DNA of 64,000 nucleotides. It comes from Calocera cornea HHB12733 (Eukaryota; Basidiomycota; Dacrymycetes; Dacrymycetales; Dacrymycetaceae). This document shows positions 31,880 to 43,907 of this stretch, one piece after another. Each line of letters opens with the position of its first letter. Position 1 is the first letter of the stretch. The stretch is from NCBI GenBank assembly GCA_001632435.1, contig KV423987.1, forward strand, positions 62,001 through 126,000, in the 5' to 3' direction. The position numbers and the translations under genes are program-made. Under the pieces are notes generated by a model. That model was given only the letters and a program-made list of their open reading frames with translations, ran no database searches and was not told the DNA's origin.

Positions 31880-33318
31880 GGTGGACGTTGGCCGCTGCTG
31901 CTGGCAGCGAGCCGCCCATCCAGACGCTATTGTGCCACGCAATGCGTGGATGGAGAGGGCATGCCAGCATACTGTATGCGGGGTTCGTGAATGACCATAG
32001 TGAAGGGAAGCATCGAAGCCTTGATACATATGTTGAATCCAGGCGGAAATGCTGGCGTCTGCCGCACAGAGCATCCCCACTCGCCGCAGCACGCTCTCCG
32101 AACCCTCCAGCAGACAGCTGCTGGCAGAGGATCTTCTATCTGGGCGAGCAACTCGACAAGCACGGGCCAGACGGAAACTTAGGGAGAAACAAGGAAACGG
32201 CGACTTCACTATAACATGCACGCCCCGCGCCGGGGTTCAGTTGGAGTTATACAGTGCTGGGAGACATTTCAGGACGTGAGGTATAGTAGATGGGAAGGAT
32301 TCGTGAGGCTATTCAATATTATACTGCTACAATCGATCCTGAGCATGGTCAGCACCAGCACCAGCGTTACGCTGCGAAAGACGGACGGACGGAAAGCACC
32401 AGCTGGGAGGGGAACGCGGCTCCGGCTCCGACTCCCTCTCCTCTTTGCTCCCCTCCGGATGGTCGACGTACTAGAGCGTGAGCTGCGCGAGCCGGTGCGC
32501 GTACATAGTCATCTCCCAGGACGTAGAACCTCGCGCGGCTGGTGAGGAACGGCCGGGGCAAGCGAGGCCAGAGCGCGCATCCGTATCAGCATCAGCATCG
32601 GGAGTGCGCTCCTGTACGCTGAGCGGGGGAGCGGGGCCCCAGGTCTTGGCAAGTACAGTCAGGACGAATGCGATTGCATAGCAAGCGGCCTGGGAGTCTC
32701 CATCTCGTCACGCAGCCGCGCATGGGACTTCCGCCCCCCCACGCTCCAGTCTTTCTCCTCCCAGGTCACTGCAGGCCGCAGGCGTCATTGATGCGGTGAC
32801 CGCTGCAGGGCGGCACCGCCTCCCATCCCCCTGTCCAGCACCTCACTACTAGTGTAGTACGGCGTTACTGTCCTGTCAGCGACGTCAGCAGCATCAGCAT
32901 CAGCATCAGCATCAGCATCAGTGTCATGTGCGGCTGTCAGTGGGCGTTGGGCGAAGAGTCAGGTGCGCTACGTCAAGCGGTGCAGACTCCCCGCACCCCT
33001 AGGCAGGCAGCTGGCGTAGAAGTACTGGTGTAGTGCGGCCGCTGGGCTTTGCAAGCCGTTATCGGGATTGTTAGACGGTAACTTACTTGCAGCATTGTCA
33101 CTCGTTGTCCACCACCACCACCGTGCATCACCGTAAGCCCAGCCCGCTCGGCTCCGGCTCCGGCCCCTTGCATCCGCTTCCGCAATCACACGCCTGTCCA
33201 CGTGGCCGTCCCCTGCCCTTTGAAGCCCTTCCGCCCGCCCGCTGGCGGTTGCTGAGTCGCCGACTCTGTCTCTCCCTCCCGCTCGCTCGCTCGTCGCTCG
33301 CCCGTTCCTTCCTGCACC
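31880..33318. other. Divergent promoter region with microsatellite
   Basis: About 1.4 kb between divergent genes. No gene supported. It contains the CAGCAT microsatellite at 32886-32921. Confidence 0.45.
32886..32921. repeat. CAGCAT microsatellite
   Basis: About six consecutive AGCATC/CAGCAT hexamer units, not in a supported gene. Confidence 0.85.
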
Positions 33319-35376
33319 GTGTCGTCGATCGCCGATCCCGGCACCACGTCGACCCACCGCGCCTGGTGCAGAAGCGTGCGATCGGCTGCCGCCTTCCTGT
33401 CGCCAACCGACACTGCGCTCATAAACCCGGCCGCCGCCCCACCGCGCAGGATGCTCGTCCCGCTCCTCTTCCTCTTCTCCATCCTATACCTCGTCGTAAA
33501 CCTCCGCCCGTTCTACGCAGCAAAGCCAGCGACACCCCCCGCCTCCCCCGCGCCCTCGACCACCTCAAACACGCCCTCAGCAAGGCGCAGCACACTCGAC
33601 GACGGCGAGGACATGCCCCTCCTCACCGTCCAGGGACACGAAGCCAGGATAGGCAACCTCAACCTCGGACGCAAGCCACACCCCCGCCGCAGGTCCCCGC
33701 CGCTCCCCCACCTTCAGCCAAGGCAGCCGCAGTTCCACCTCGCCCCCGTCCCCCTCTCACACCCACGCAACCTCTACCGCCCACCACCCCGCTTCTCCCC
33801 CTCGCCCAACACCACACCCTCGCTCTCGCCCTCCCGCAGCCCCTCCCTCCCCTCAGGCCCCAGCTCGGGCACAGGCGCAGTCCCGCCAGCAGGCGACATC
33901 GCCAGCCTCAAAGTCGAGGTGGAGAGCCTGCGCATCCAGCTCGCCGAGGCGCGCGCCCGCGAGGAGCACGCCCAGATGCAGGCCCACCACCTCCAGCAGG
34001 TCCTCGCCACCCTCGGCCACCCACCAGCATGGGTGCACCACCTGAACCAGCAGGCGCAGGCACAAGCACAGGCCTGGCTCTCCCCGCCGGCATCGCACAG
34101 CCAGCCGCTCTCCCCGCAGATGCACGTGCACCACATGCATGCCTTCTCCCCGTCCCCGCAGCACCAGCAGCCGCAGCTCGTCGTCCCCCAGCCGCAGTAC
34201 CCCGCCGGCTACGCGCCCGCCCCTCCGCCAATGCAGCATATGCCGCACTCGATGCCCCCGCTCGGCATGGGCGCGCTGGGGCCGTACACCGTCCCACCCC
34301 CGCCGCAGGGGTACCCCTTCCCGCACACACCAGGGTCGATCCTCTCCCCGCCCACGGGGCAGCATATACCCACCTCCCCGCCGCACCCCGAGCAGCAGTT
34401 CGCCGACGCGCTCGCGGCCGCCCTAGCCGCCGCCGGGGCAGGCGCAGGGCTGCAGTCCCAGCCCGTCTCCGCCACATCGACTACGTTCTCTGAGCGCGAC
34501 CGCGAGGAGAAGCGCGAAGCCGCACGGCAGGACCTGTTCGGAGCTATCCTGCGCCGGCCGGGGATGCATGCTGGCCTCGGGATCAGTTCGCCCGCCCTTA
34601 CTCAGCAGCAGCAGCCGGTCCAGTCCACGAGCAACCATAGCTTGCAGAGCATGCACAGCCAGCAACAGCAGCAACAACAGGAGGGCAACTCACTCAGCCT
34701 CAGCCTCAGCCTGTCGAGCATGGACAGCCTGCCCACGCCGCTCATGGAGGGCCTCGCACCGGACTCGGACCTGAGCGCGGACATTTCGGGCGCCTCCCTG
34801 CCTGCTGCTGTCTCTGCGCCTTCTGTCCTTGCTCTCGCCGATCCCAGTGAGGGCGCAGCGGCTGCCCAGGTGCAGGAGATGATCGACCACGTCGACAGCG
34901 CCCTGGCCTCCTTCGACAGACTCGACTGCCCCGGCCCGCAGACCCGGTCTGCCCAACCCGGCCTCACGTCGAGCATGACCGCCCCGTCGTTGCTCGTCCA
35001 GCCCTCGACGCCTACCGCGCCCGCCTCGCCAGAGGAGGGCTCAGGGTCAGACCCGTCCATCTACTCACAGCGGTCCTCCTTCGACGTCAAGCCCTTCGAG
35101 CACGGTATGAAGTCCTCGGCCAGCACTGGGTCCCTCTCCGACGCCTCTGTCTCTGCCTCTGCCTCTGGCGCAGACTCGGACAGAGGCAGCGCCGTCTCTG
35201 CCCGCTCGGAAGGGAGGAGGAAGCGCCATGTCACCCTTGCCACGAGCCTGCCGAGGAGCGAGCAAGGCAGCAGTCTGGGCCGCACGGAGCCGGGCGAGTC
35301 CGAGTCCCAGTCCGAGTCCCAGTCGGAGGAGAGGGTGCTCGCGCTCGACCTGGACGCTGCCTCTGTCCTCGAGTGA
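33319..35376 (+). CDS. Long low-complexity protein with N-terminal signal anchor, hypothetical
   Basis: A single open frame of 685 codons from ATG 33319, or 641 from ATG 33451. The later start is attractive because it places a hydrophobic segment (MLVPLLFLFSILYLVVNL) at the very N-terminus, as in a signal anchor. Behind it come Pro/Ser/Thr-rich sequence, a short coiled coil (about residues 205-245, LKVEVESLRIQLAEARAREE), a Gln/Pro/His-rich region, poly-Gln near 34670, and a Ser/Glu-rich tail with basic GRRKRHV. No enzymatic domain is recognised. Codon periodicity is strong and the ORF is far longer than neighbouring spurious ones, though in GC-rich DNA other frames are open as well. No intron is evident. 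Confidence 0.6.
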   Translation: MSSIADPGTTSTHRAWCRSVRSAAAFLSPTDTALINPAAAPPRRMLVPLLFLFSILYLVVNLRPFYAAKPATPPASPAPSTTSNTPSARRSTLDDGEDMPLLTVQGHEARIGNLNLGRKPHPRRRSPPLPHLQPRQPQFHLAPVPLSHPRNLYRPPPRFSPSPNTTPSLSPSRSPSLPSGPSSGTGAVPPAGDIASLKVEVESLRIQLAEARAREEHAQMQAHHLQQVLATLGHPPAWVHHLNQQAQAQAQAWLSPPASHSQPLSPQMHVHHMHAFSPSPQHQQPQLVVPQPQYPAGYAPAPPPMQHMPHSMPPLGMGALGPYTVPPPPQGYPFPHTPGSILSPPTGQHIPTSPPHPEQQFADALAAALAAAGAGAGLQSQPVSATSTTFSERDREEKREAARQDLFGAILRRPGMHAGLGISSPALTQQQQPVQSTSNHSLQSMHSQQQQQQQEGNSLSLSLSLSSMDSLPTPLMEGLAPDSDLSADISGASLPAAVSAPSVLALADPSEGAAAAQVQEMIDHVDSALASFDRLDCPGPQTRSAQPGLTSSMTAPSLLVQPSTPTAPASPEEGSGSDPSIYSQRSSFDVKPFEHGMKSSASTGSLSDASVSASASGADSDRGSAVSARSEGRRKRHVTLATSLPRSEQGSSLGRTEPGESESQSESQSEERVLALDLDAASVLE

Positions 35377-35630
35377 CCCGCTCAGCCCGCCTCGCCTCTC
35401 CCCCCCCGCCCAGTCCCCTCGGATTCCAGAAATCGTACACATACCCTCCTCCGGCCGTTGGAGAACGCATACTGTAGATCCCCCGCATCACCCAGCATCC
35501 CGCTTTGCAACAGCAAGTCGCACGCCGCCTAATATCTGCCTCTCATCCAACCCTTTCATCGAATCCGAATCCGAGTCCAATGCCTCAGTTCCTCAATTCT
35601 TCAATTCTTCAATTATCACAAGTGCAGTGC

Positions 35631-35666
35631 CGAGTTTCGAGTTTCGAGTTTCGAGTTTCGAGTTCG
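35631..35666. repeat. Tandem CGAGTTT heptamer
   Basis: Four to five consecutive CGAGTTT units. Just upstream, AATTCTTC is also repeated. Confidence 0.85.
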
Positions 35667-36117
35667 CAGCAACCCAGTGCCATGATGCGAGTCGTGCGCG
35701 ACGACGCGAGGCCCAGCTTGATTCCTTCCGTGTATAGTAGTGTACTTTACCTTGGGTGAGCGGGCGAATGAAGACAGTTTTCACAACTCTTTCCGTGGTG
35801 CGGAGTGCTGGCTCGGGTCTGAGATCGGTTGGCAGACCTAAACTGCGTCTAGGCAGGGTTCCCCAGTTTCGTGAAACGGCCGTGGCGCCGACTGGACGTC
35901 TACACGCTCGTTCCGGCAAACTTTCTTGCTCCTCTTCTATACCAAACTGGTGATATTTTCCATTTGTAGACTAGTTGCCCAATCTAGCGAATAACGAATA
36001 ACTGACGACTGGCGAGTTGCGGCTCACGCTGATGGCTGCCGGTCATCGGCCAGTGACTGCCAGACAGCAGATACTGTCAGCGACCGACAAGCACAATCAG
36101 GACCACTGCTGACAGAC

Positions 36118-36320
36118 GACATTGGTGTCGACGCCGGCACTGGCACGGACGTTGAAGCCGACACCGATACCGACGTTGACACCGACTTCGGACTTGACAA
36201 TGACAGTGACAACGACAACGACACCGACATGAACCATTGCATGGACACACCGACTTTGACACCGGCGCCGAAACCGAAACAGACACTGGCGCCGACAGCG
36301 GCACCGAAGCCACCACGCAC
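36118..36320. repeat. Degenerate GACACC/GACGTTGAC array
   Basis: Imperfect 6- to 9-bp units built from GAC, ACC and GTT over about 200 bp. Open frames across it are repeat products. Confidence 0.7.
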
Positions 36321-36329
36321 ATCCTACAC

Positions 36330-37985
36330 CTAAACCATGAAGACGACGTCGAGCTCCGAGCCTCCGTTGGGGGGCGCGTCGCTCCGGTGCGCGATGAGTC
36401 GTTCCTCGTCGAGCCATGTCCACTCGGGCTTGCGAGCGAAGGGTCCGCGAACCCTGATCTCGCGGAAGGGGAGGCAGCACTCGATCTCGCCGTCCTCGAA
36501 CGCCGGGTGGATGATGGGCGTCGTGGCGGTTATAATCTTCGAGCCTATGTCGGCCATCTCCGCATCGATACAGGAGAGGCGGGGATGGGGGCCGGTGCCC
36601 GTCAGCGCTTCCTGCCGACGGGAAGGGAGGATGTTGAAGTCCGCGATCACGTAGGTGTATGGGCCTTCGGCGTTCTGGTTGTTGTCCACTCGCTGGATGA
36701 CGATCCTACTGCCATGTACGCAGGGTGGTCCGTGTAAGCCGAAGTACATGTTCCCGTCCATCGAGAACCATCGAGTGTATTCCGATCCCCACCAGTCCCA
36801 AGTAATGGGCTTCGGTCCAGCAGGGAGAGCTGGATCGGTGAGCACCGCAGGATCAATGACAACGTTGTAGAACCCGGACAGAGATAGGTCGATAGATACC
36901 CGGATGTAATGAACGCGGGCTTCAATCGGTAACGTTGAACGTCGACCGATTGGGTTTGACACGTTGGTCGTAAATGCAAACGTCCGGTCTTCCCGTATTC
37001 GAGGTAGTTCGAGAGACCGTTCCAACCGGATAGTGTCACCGATCACGTAGTAGTCAATCGTCGGCGGTCGATGGTAGCCGGCACTTGCGATAAAGGTGGT
37101 GGATGACAGGAAGTTAAACGAGGTGTACACCTTGTCGACACAAAGTTGAGGCAGTTGAACACCGGTCTTCCAATTCCAAACGCGAAGCACGGTGCCGCTT
37201 CCCGCACTTGGCGCAGCTCCAATGATGTCACCGCATACGTCGCATGGAACAGGTGCTTCCTCGTAGTACTGAAGGCCATGCCACATGTTGTCTAGAGGAG
37301 GCGGAGGAGCATGCGTCCCACAATCGACATATCCATGAGATAATGGATGGGTGAATCCGGCAATCGTGAAGCACATCGCTCGCACAGCAGAAGTCCTGAA
37401 AGATATCAGAACAAGAGCGGATTTTTATTCCGAAAATCTCACTCATCGCGGGTTATCAAAAGCAGAAGATCCTGATCCTGGTCAACCAGAATCCCCTTTG
37501 TTTCGAATGCGGTGACGGGGAGCGGATAGCGCGCGGTAGTCGACGCCTCGCCCGTCGAATGTGCATTCAAGCGGACAATGTCGTAATGGGTTCTGTCTGC
37601 CTCCACATAGATTCCTTTGCGGTAGCCGATGAGAGGCTTTGCCAGAGGCGGATTCGGTAACGTTACAGTCTCCTTGCGTTTCCCTTCGAATCTTGCCCAC
37701 CGCAGCGTGTGCAGTCTAAGGAACGTTTCCAGTTCAGGAATGGTGCAAGTAAGGGACTGCGGGCGGATGACGTAGTTTTCTGCATATGCGGCAAGCAGGA
37801 ATTGGAGCCGTAAGGAATCACGGATAATCGTGTGCAACCGTTTGCATGTCTGTCATGTTCAGAGTCATTGCGGTGGTTCAAACGTCGAGGCAACTCACTT
37901 GTGAGACTGTAAGCAGGTTCTGAATCGGAAGATCGTAAAGAATGTGGAGAACAACGTCGTCATTCAGATCAGCGAAGTCAACCAT
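36330..37985 (-). CDS. F-box domain protein
   Basis: Three exons by inspection, starting at ATG 37985. The first exon encodes MVDFADLNDDVVLHILYDLP and IQNLLTVSQ, and the second begins TCKRLHTIIRDSLRLQFLLA; together they form a typical F-box (Leu-Pro-Ile-L pattern). The remaining roughly 450 residues contain repeated Trp/Gly strands (VLRVWNWKTG, WDWWGSEYTRWFSMDGNMYF) suggestive of a beta-rich substrate-binding region. Introns are GTGAGT...TGACAG and GTGAGA...TTTCAG; splicing joins ITRDE to TSAVRAM. The likely role is that of an SCF ubiquitin ligase adaptor; the target is unknown. It lies in tandem with another F-box gene. Confidence 0.75.
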
Positions 37986-38200
37986 TGTAGAATAAATAAC
38001 AATGTCAGAGAGTACGACTCAGAGGTATGAACAATGACGAGGAATAGGAGCATGTGAGAGGCGCGTGCTGGCACGCCGTGGCTCCTGGAAGTCTAACACC
38101 GCCACGAGAATCCCCCAAGGCCAGAATCCCGTTTAGGAAATGCACGTGGCTAAGTCCACGTGAAGTTCATTGTCCTCTTCAGTGCTCGGTTCGGACCGCT

Positions 38201-39811
38201 CTAATTGGTCGGGGGGTCGGTGCTGAGGCCTATGCGCTCCGTCAACTTTTGTGATTTTATCTCCGTGCATTCCTGACCTGAGTCTTTCTGCGGAGCTTGA
38301 AGGCCCGATAGCTTGTTCTGCACCTCCGCCCAGCGGGACCATCTATGCCCCACTCCATTGTGACTCAGCTTGACGTTCGGAAGAATGGAGTACAGGAACT
38401 CTGCGACTGAATCTGGATCTTCGATCTCCGCACGGCCGACGTGTAGGGCCAAAGGTTGCAGTCCGGTCGGGAGCAGATCACGATGACGGTATGGGACATC
38501 GGCGTTGATAGAGGTGAGAGAGAACTTCTCCAGCTTCGGGCATTGCTCCACGAATGGGACCAGTGAGTTGAGAGTCAAGGCTGCCTCGTCCCATAGACCA
38601 CCTCGGGATATTGCGACAGGAAGGCCAGAGCGTCTCGGGTGTTTGTCGGCGGGTGTCCATGTCATGCAGAAAGTCCGTAGATCCGGCCATGCTAGCGCCA
38701 TCTTCTCCAGATCTGTATCTCGAACATCCACCGCGCTCGGCGACTCCACTTGGAGGAAGAGCTCTCGCATGTGATTGCTTTGGCAGAGACTTTGAAGGAT
38801 GGCTGGGTATAGGGAAAGCGGGCGTCGTCGCCGATCGTTCGACTTGTCCACAAGAATGATGGTTGTGCATCTCAGGCTGCGTCCACACTCATTGAGAGCA
38901 ACAGACAGATCTTGGACCGACTTGAAGGGCAGCTCATCATTGTAGACCTTGATGGTGAGCTCGCTCAACATCCAGGTGACTTTCTCCAGGAATTGGGTAG
39001 CGACGTGAATGCTGATATCTTTCAAAGCGAGTTTGCGCAATTGTGCAAACCCCTGCATATCGGGGCTACTGAGCTCGAATTGCCGATCGTCTCCGAATTG
39101 ATTATCGACCGTCAAGGACAATAATCGCGGTGCTCGGGCCAATGCACGTACGGTCAGCGGACCAAGGGCAATGTTGGATATGTCAAATTGCATGAGGTGG
39201 GTGCAGGAGTCAATGAGCGCAGAAAACGCCTTGTCCAATGTCGTTAATAGTCGTAGCCCAGTCCCCATGAAGCTGAGATGTTCTAGGTTTGGGCAGGTCT
39301 GCCGGGCATGGTCCAGCAGTGGGACAAGACACTTGTCCCAGTCCGATCTGTCGTTGACCGCTTCCCCGCACTTGATGTCTAATCGGAATATACCAGATGA
39401 CATGAACGGTATAACCCGGGCGGTGAGATCCGGAGACTCGGTTATCCAGATGCTGAGCTTGCCCAGATTGGGAAATACCGCCTGGTGCATCTTCCGATCG
39501 AAGAATGCATCCAGAAGACCATTCCGAACGGGATGTATGTCGAATTCCAGCTGAGCTCGTCGGACGAGATGGCAGTACATGTCGAGTCGAGGGCACACGC
39601 TGGGGTGCGGGTTACGGCTTGCCATGTGACAGATTGGATTGCCAATGTCGGCCAGCGTCCGCAGCTTTCGGTCATTGACAAAGCGCCAAAGATGCCGCAG
39701 GGCAGGTACCTGAAGGTCCCTGCATGTTCGGGCGAGACGTGCGAGATCGGCTCTCGGTAGCTGCTCGAGAATAATGTCTTGTATATCGCGGATGTACAGT
39801 GCGCGATGCAT
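38201..39811 (-). CDS. F-box/LRR-like protein
   Basis: A single open frame. ATG 39811 (MHRALYIRDIQDIILEQLPR) is preferred because it starts right at the F-box, although the frame is open to 40006. It gives 536 aa. The F-box continues ADLARLARTCRDLQVPALRH, ending in LWRFV, and is followed by irregular Leu-rich units such as LEHLSFMGTGL, LRKLALKDISI, MRELFLQVESP and LEKFSLTSINA. This is the layout of agaricomycete F-box proteins that recruit substrates to SCF ligases. It appears intronless, unlike the other F-box genes in the window. Confidence 0.78.
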   Translation of the reverse strand: MHRALYIRDIQDIILEQLPRADLARLARTCRDLQVPALRHLWRFVNDRKLRTLADIGNPICHMASRNPHPSVCPRLDMYCHLVRRAQLEFDIHPVRNGLLDAFFDRKMHQAVFPNLGKLSIWITESPDLTARVIPFMSSGIFRLDIKCGEAVNDRSDWDKCLVPLLDHARQTCPNLEHLSFMGTGLRLLTTLDKAFSALIDSCTHLMQFDISNIALGPLTVRALARAPRLLSLTVDNQFGDDRQFELSSPDMQGFAQLRKLALKDISIHVATQFLEKVTWMLSELTIKVYNDELPFKSVQDLSVALNECGRSLRCTTIILVDKSNDRRRRPLSLYPAILQSLCQSNHMRELFLQVESPSAVDVRDTDLEKMALAWPDLRTFCMTWTPADKHPRRSGLPVAISRGGLWDEAALTLNSLVPFVEQCPKLEKFSLTSINADVPYRHRDLLPTGLQPLALHVGRAEIEDPDSVAEFLYSILPNVKLSHNGVGHRWSRWAEVQNKLSGLQAPQKDSGQECTEIKSQKLTERIGLSTDPPTN

Positions 39812-40302
39812 TGCCCGTCGTGAGGGGTAAGTGAAGTCAAGGTGGCCACGGGTGATGCGAAGGGGCTGTAGGGCCAAATAGTGGAAAGGGCATCTTTGTA
39901 TCGATAGACTGGGTGGCCCCGTGCTGGCAGGAAGCAAGGAACCGCGGGATTGGCAGGATTGGAAGCGCTGATCGATCGCCGTACGCGGCAAAAACGTGCG
40001 GTCCACGTTTCTGCCGCTTAGCGACCGCGCTTCTTTCCTCCCGCTTTTACACCGCCTCGATAGACGAGGACAAGGAGCTGATTACTTTTCATATATGGAA
40101 GACGACAAAGAGACTACAATGGTTGCTCAGGGAACAAGGGGAATTGTTTTCCATCGCTTTGAACAAGAGAACCAATGGACTGCAGTCATTCGGATTTCCT
40201 TTCTAATTCTACACACAGCAGTATTGTACAGCCCTGCACGATTCTGCACCATAGATAAATGAGAGATGATAACTTGTTTGTCGTACTCGCAGCCATGTAA
40301 GA
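39812..40302. other. Intergenic region
   Basis: Promoter side of the F-box gene and 3' side of the permease. No gene seen. Confidence 0.4.
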
Positions 40303-42275
40303 CTACGCCTCGTCTCTGACGGGGCTGGCAATGGCCTCGGTCTCCGCACCCTTCTTCTCGTCCTCATCCAAGGAGCGATTGACGCTGTACGGCTCGTACA
40401 GCTCGTTCCTTTCGAGATCCGCTGCGGTGTAGGCAAGCTTGGGATCGACAATGCGGTCGCCGACCTCAAGCCACTTGCCAGTTGGGCTGGTGGCCGGGAC
40501 AGGGAAGAACTTGCTCAGAATCCAGTAGGTGGACGAGGCGACGATGAAGCCGGCGAAGAAGTTGATCCGGTAGATGTACGTAGCCCCGATAGGAACGTTG
40601 TCCCCGATTGCACCCGCAAAACCGACAACGTTGATAATGATGCCGGCGATGTAGGCTGCATACGCACGCCAATTGACACCAAAGCTGTAGTAGTAAGGTC
40701 CGTTCTTGTGTGCGGAGTACAGGTCGAGTACTTGGAGGTAGCCTTTGCGCACAAAGTAGTAGTCGCTGATGAGCACGCCGGCTATCGAGGACAAGAAAAC
40801 AGAGTAGGAGGACAGGTACGTCGTGAAGTTGTTTGAGGAGCTGAGAAGGTTCCAGGGACACATGGCGAGCCCAACGAGGGCGCAGACATACCCGCCGCGG
40901 CGAATGTTCAGATACCGTGGGAGGAGCGCCGTCATATCAGTACCGGCAGAGACCGAATTGGCGGCGATGTTGGTGCCGAGCTGCGCAAGGGCGAATGCGA
41001 ATGCAATGCAGAAGACGCCAAAGCGGGCGCCAGAGTTGGCACCCACTAGGAAATTGCCGAGAAGGTCGAGAGGCGACCAGATCGGCTGTCCGTAAATGAC
41101 GGTTGAGGATGACGAAACGATGATGCCGATGAAGGATGTGATAGCGAAGCCCGTGGGAATAGTGATCAGTTGGGACCAGAGCTGGTCACGTGGCTTGGTC
41201 GCGAAACGCGCAAAGTCAGGATCGTTGACGATCAAGGTAGCGAAGTTGGCGATCGAGGACATGATGCCATTGACCATCGCCCAGCCGAGCTCGGATCCAT
41301 GAATGGTGTTGGTCTGGCGGACAATGGGACCAATGCCGTGTGCTTTGACGATGGCCCAGATGAAGAAGGCGATGCCCGCGGTTGGCACAACGAACGCCTT
41401 GACTGTGAAAAGATGACGGATCTGGTGCACCGGGAACCAGATCGCCGGCAAGGAGCAGAGCCAGAACAGGAAGAAAGACACATAATCGCGTGTGTTGATT
41501 CCGGCGGACGCCGGCATCGAATTGGGCAGGTTCTCGAAGCTGCCCGAGGCAAATTAGTCCGGTTCAACAATGCAAAGACCTCCTCCGCACCTGCTCCAGA
41601 TAGATCGGATCATTAGATACACACATGTGCCTCCAATCGCCGATTGCACACCGTACCCTGGTCCGCAAATCAGCTTCTCCCGCCCACCCACAGCCAATGG
41701 GATAAGACTCACATATGCATGCCATTGCAGCTCGGTTGAAGACGGGCCACAGGGCACCCCAGATGCCGAACGACGAGCGCGAAACGACAGGGAAGCCGAT
41801 ATGATATGTGGCACCAATGCGACCGGTCATTGTAATGAAGCAAGCGGCAATAGTATAGCCGATCCATACGCTGTAAGAGGTTGCGTTAACTCTCGGGCAT
41901 GACCGGGAACGAGAGCGGCGTACCAGAGCCAAGACTGCCACCAAGAGAGACCAGCCGTAATCATGCTGGAGGAGATCATCCACGTGTTCTGTGATCATAC
42001 ATGTCCTTTAGCACACCCTTTACACACACGTCCTCTCAGAGTGAAACATACAATGTTGAATGAGTCCGCAATCCAGAAGCTGACGAAGTTCCAGGGACCC
42101 CACTGCCGGCGCGCAGGCTCGACTGAGGCAGGCAGCTCAGTAAACAATCACTTTAGCTCCGGCTGAAACGCAACATACCAGGCTTCAGATCATCGTTCGT
42201 CAGCATCAGCTGAGCCGACGATAGGCCGGGCTCATGCGGCGCTTCAAGCTTGTGGAGGAAAGTCGTCACGCCCAT
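40303..42275 (-). CDS. NCS1 family nucleobase/allantoin-type permease
   Basis: Multi-exon gene from ATG 42275 ([20 protein letters not shown]). The NCS1 signature near the first TM is [19 protein letters not shown]. It is followed by [20 protein letters not shown] and, in the long last exon from about 41517, by [60 protein letters not shown] and [20 protein letters not shown]. These are hallmarks of fungal Fur-type transporters that take up uracil, uridine, allantoin or related compounds with protons at the plasma membrane. Twelve TM helices are expected. The substrate cannot be assigned. Several short introns break the first 250 codons. Confidence 0.87.
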
Positions 42276-43515
42276 GGTCGTCTAGTCCGATGCGGCAGCA
42301 AGTCGAGATGGTCGGAAGGTAACACGCGTAGAGCAAGGAAATCCCACGAATACAAGAAGAATATGCGCTGGCTCAGTCTCGGGTGCGAGCGGGGTGAGGA
42401 ACGCGTGCACAAGACCATAATCATTGCCGGACCGGCGCATATTTATGTATTCCCCGACTCATCGGACCTCCGCCATCCACTTCCCCGCTGCACAATCGGC
42501 CGCAGTTCCATCTTCCTTGTCTCGCACGCCATGACGAAGAAGCAACCCCGATTAGATGAGTGTAAAATTTGTGGAGCTTCTAGTGTCGCGCTGGAGCGCG
42601 TCTGAGCCAGTGAGGAGTGCGTAGGAGGCCCTCTATCGATAACGAAAACCTGCTGCTGTGATCTAGCGCGCATGGACCCTGATGGACACGCGTTGCATCA
42701 TCGGCCGGAAGAGGAGAAGACCCACAACCGCCAATCACGGGCGCGATACCCTGTGGCGCCTATCTCTCTGCCACCTGCCAAGCGCATAATCAGTGGGGAA
42801 AGGATAGCAGCACTATGGAGGGTTTCCCTGAAATGCCTTTATGAAGGAGCAAGACGTGCTGGGCGCCTACTGGTCCAGTCTCTTGGTTTGACACAATGAG
42901 GTCACCCAATGCCCTTATCACCTCTCTGAGACCTCAAGCGCTTCTATCGGCACCGGAGACAGATATTTCCTTCTCATTGTTCCTTCTCATTGGTTATTCC
43001 CGTTGTCGGGTTATCAGCCTTCCTGGTGGAGATGTTGACTTTTGTGTCGATCTCAGGAACCGAGCTACCTACCACTTGCTTGCAAAATAGCAGAGTGAAA
43101 ATTTCCAGAACGTTAATGCTATGCAGCGAAGACGCGGTTGTTCCTGGTTGCGTCGGACTTGTGCCGCTCCGAAAGACCGAGTGCGTCCATTGGCAGAGAT
43201 CTCTCGCTGGCATGGGTTCTAGCGTTCGGCCATGGTCGGCAAGACTGACTAGTCTCTGGGTCAGTGTTCTTCTCATCCCCTCTTACGAGAGCCGACACAG
43301 CGTGCCCGGCTGATCTTCACCAGCATTCAACCGTCCAACAATACAGACAACTGACGGCCTCGGGTCGCTTCGATGAGTGCAGAAAATTTTCATCTCTGCC
43401 TGAAGCTACATTGTGCGTGTGAGCATGACGCACCGTGATGTTGATTATGACAGGGACATGCGAGCAGTATAGCGCAGTATGGCCCGAGTGGAGTGTTGTG
43501 AAAGAATTCCATTGC

Positions 43516-43655
43516 GAGTTATCTTCTCTTTTGCCCTCAGGGACGGGCAATACATCTCCTTTGCCCTTCGGCATCCCCTTGTCCACACTGCCCTGCCGGC
43601 TGGGCTCGTTTCGCGCGTGATGTTATTCATTTGCTGACATATTGTGCTGCCCACA
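43516..43655 (+). repeat. Left arm of a long inverted repeat
   Basis: Pairs with 43908-44046 in reverse complement. The segment GAGTTATCTTCTCTTTTGCC is identical in both arms, as are GGCATCCCCTTGT and TTCGCGCGTG; overall identity by eye is about 80 percent. Confidence 0.8.
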
Positions 43656-43907
43656 CCAAAGGATGCGTCTTTTTACGTTACAGTACATCTGGGGACCTGG
43701 TCCTGTTCCAACAATTTGGGTGCTGATTTAAGTAACAATACGTACATTAATGTTAATATATCTCTGCACTGACCTTTTCTACAATAACTGAACATGTACT
43801 TATAGAGAAGAGGGGCGAAATAGACCAAACTGTGATATTGGTGTAGCGTCTCAAGGCGGCGCCCCCGGAGATATGTTTACTCCAGAAGACGCGTCGCGCA
43901 ACAGGGG

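Larger units (their letters stand above)
35377..36329. other. Intergenic region rich in simple repeats
   Basis: No gene supported. It holds a 7-bp tandem repeat at 35631-35666 and a GACACCGAC-type array at 36118-36320. Confidence 0.5.

Noticed and set aside
33087..34493. 468-codon open frame overlapping the 685-codon frame
   Set aside because: Pro/Arg/Ala-rich shadow in another frame of GC-rich DNA; the 685-codon frame has an anchor, a coiled coil and a longer run.
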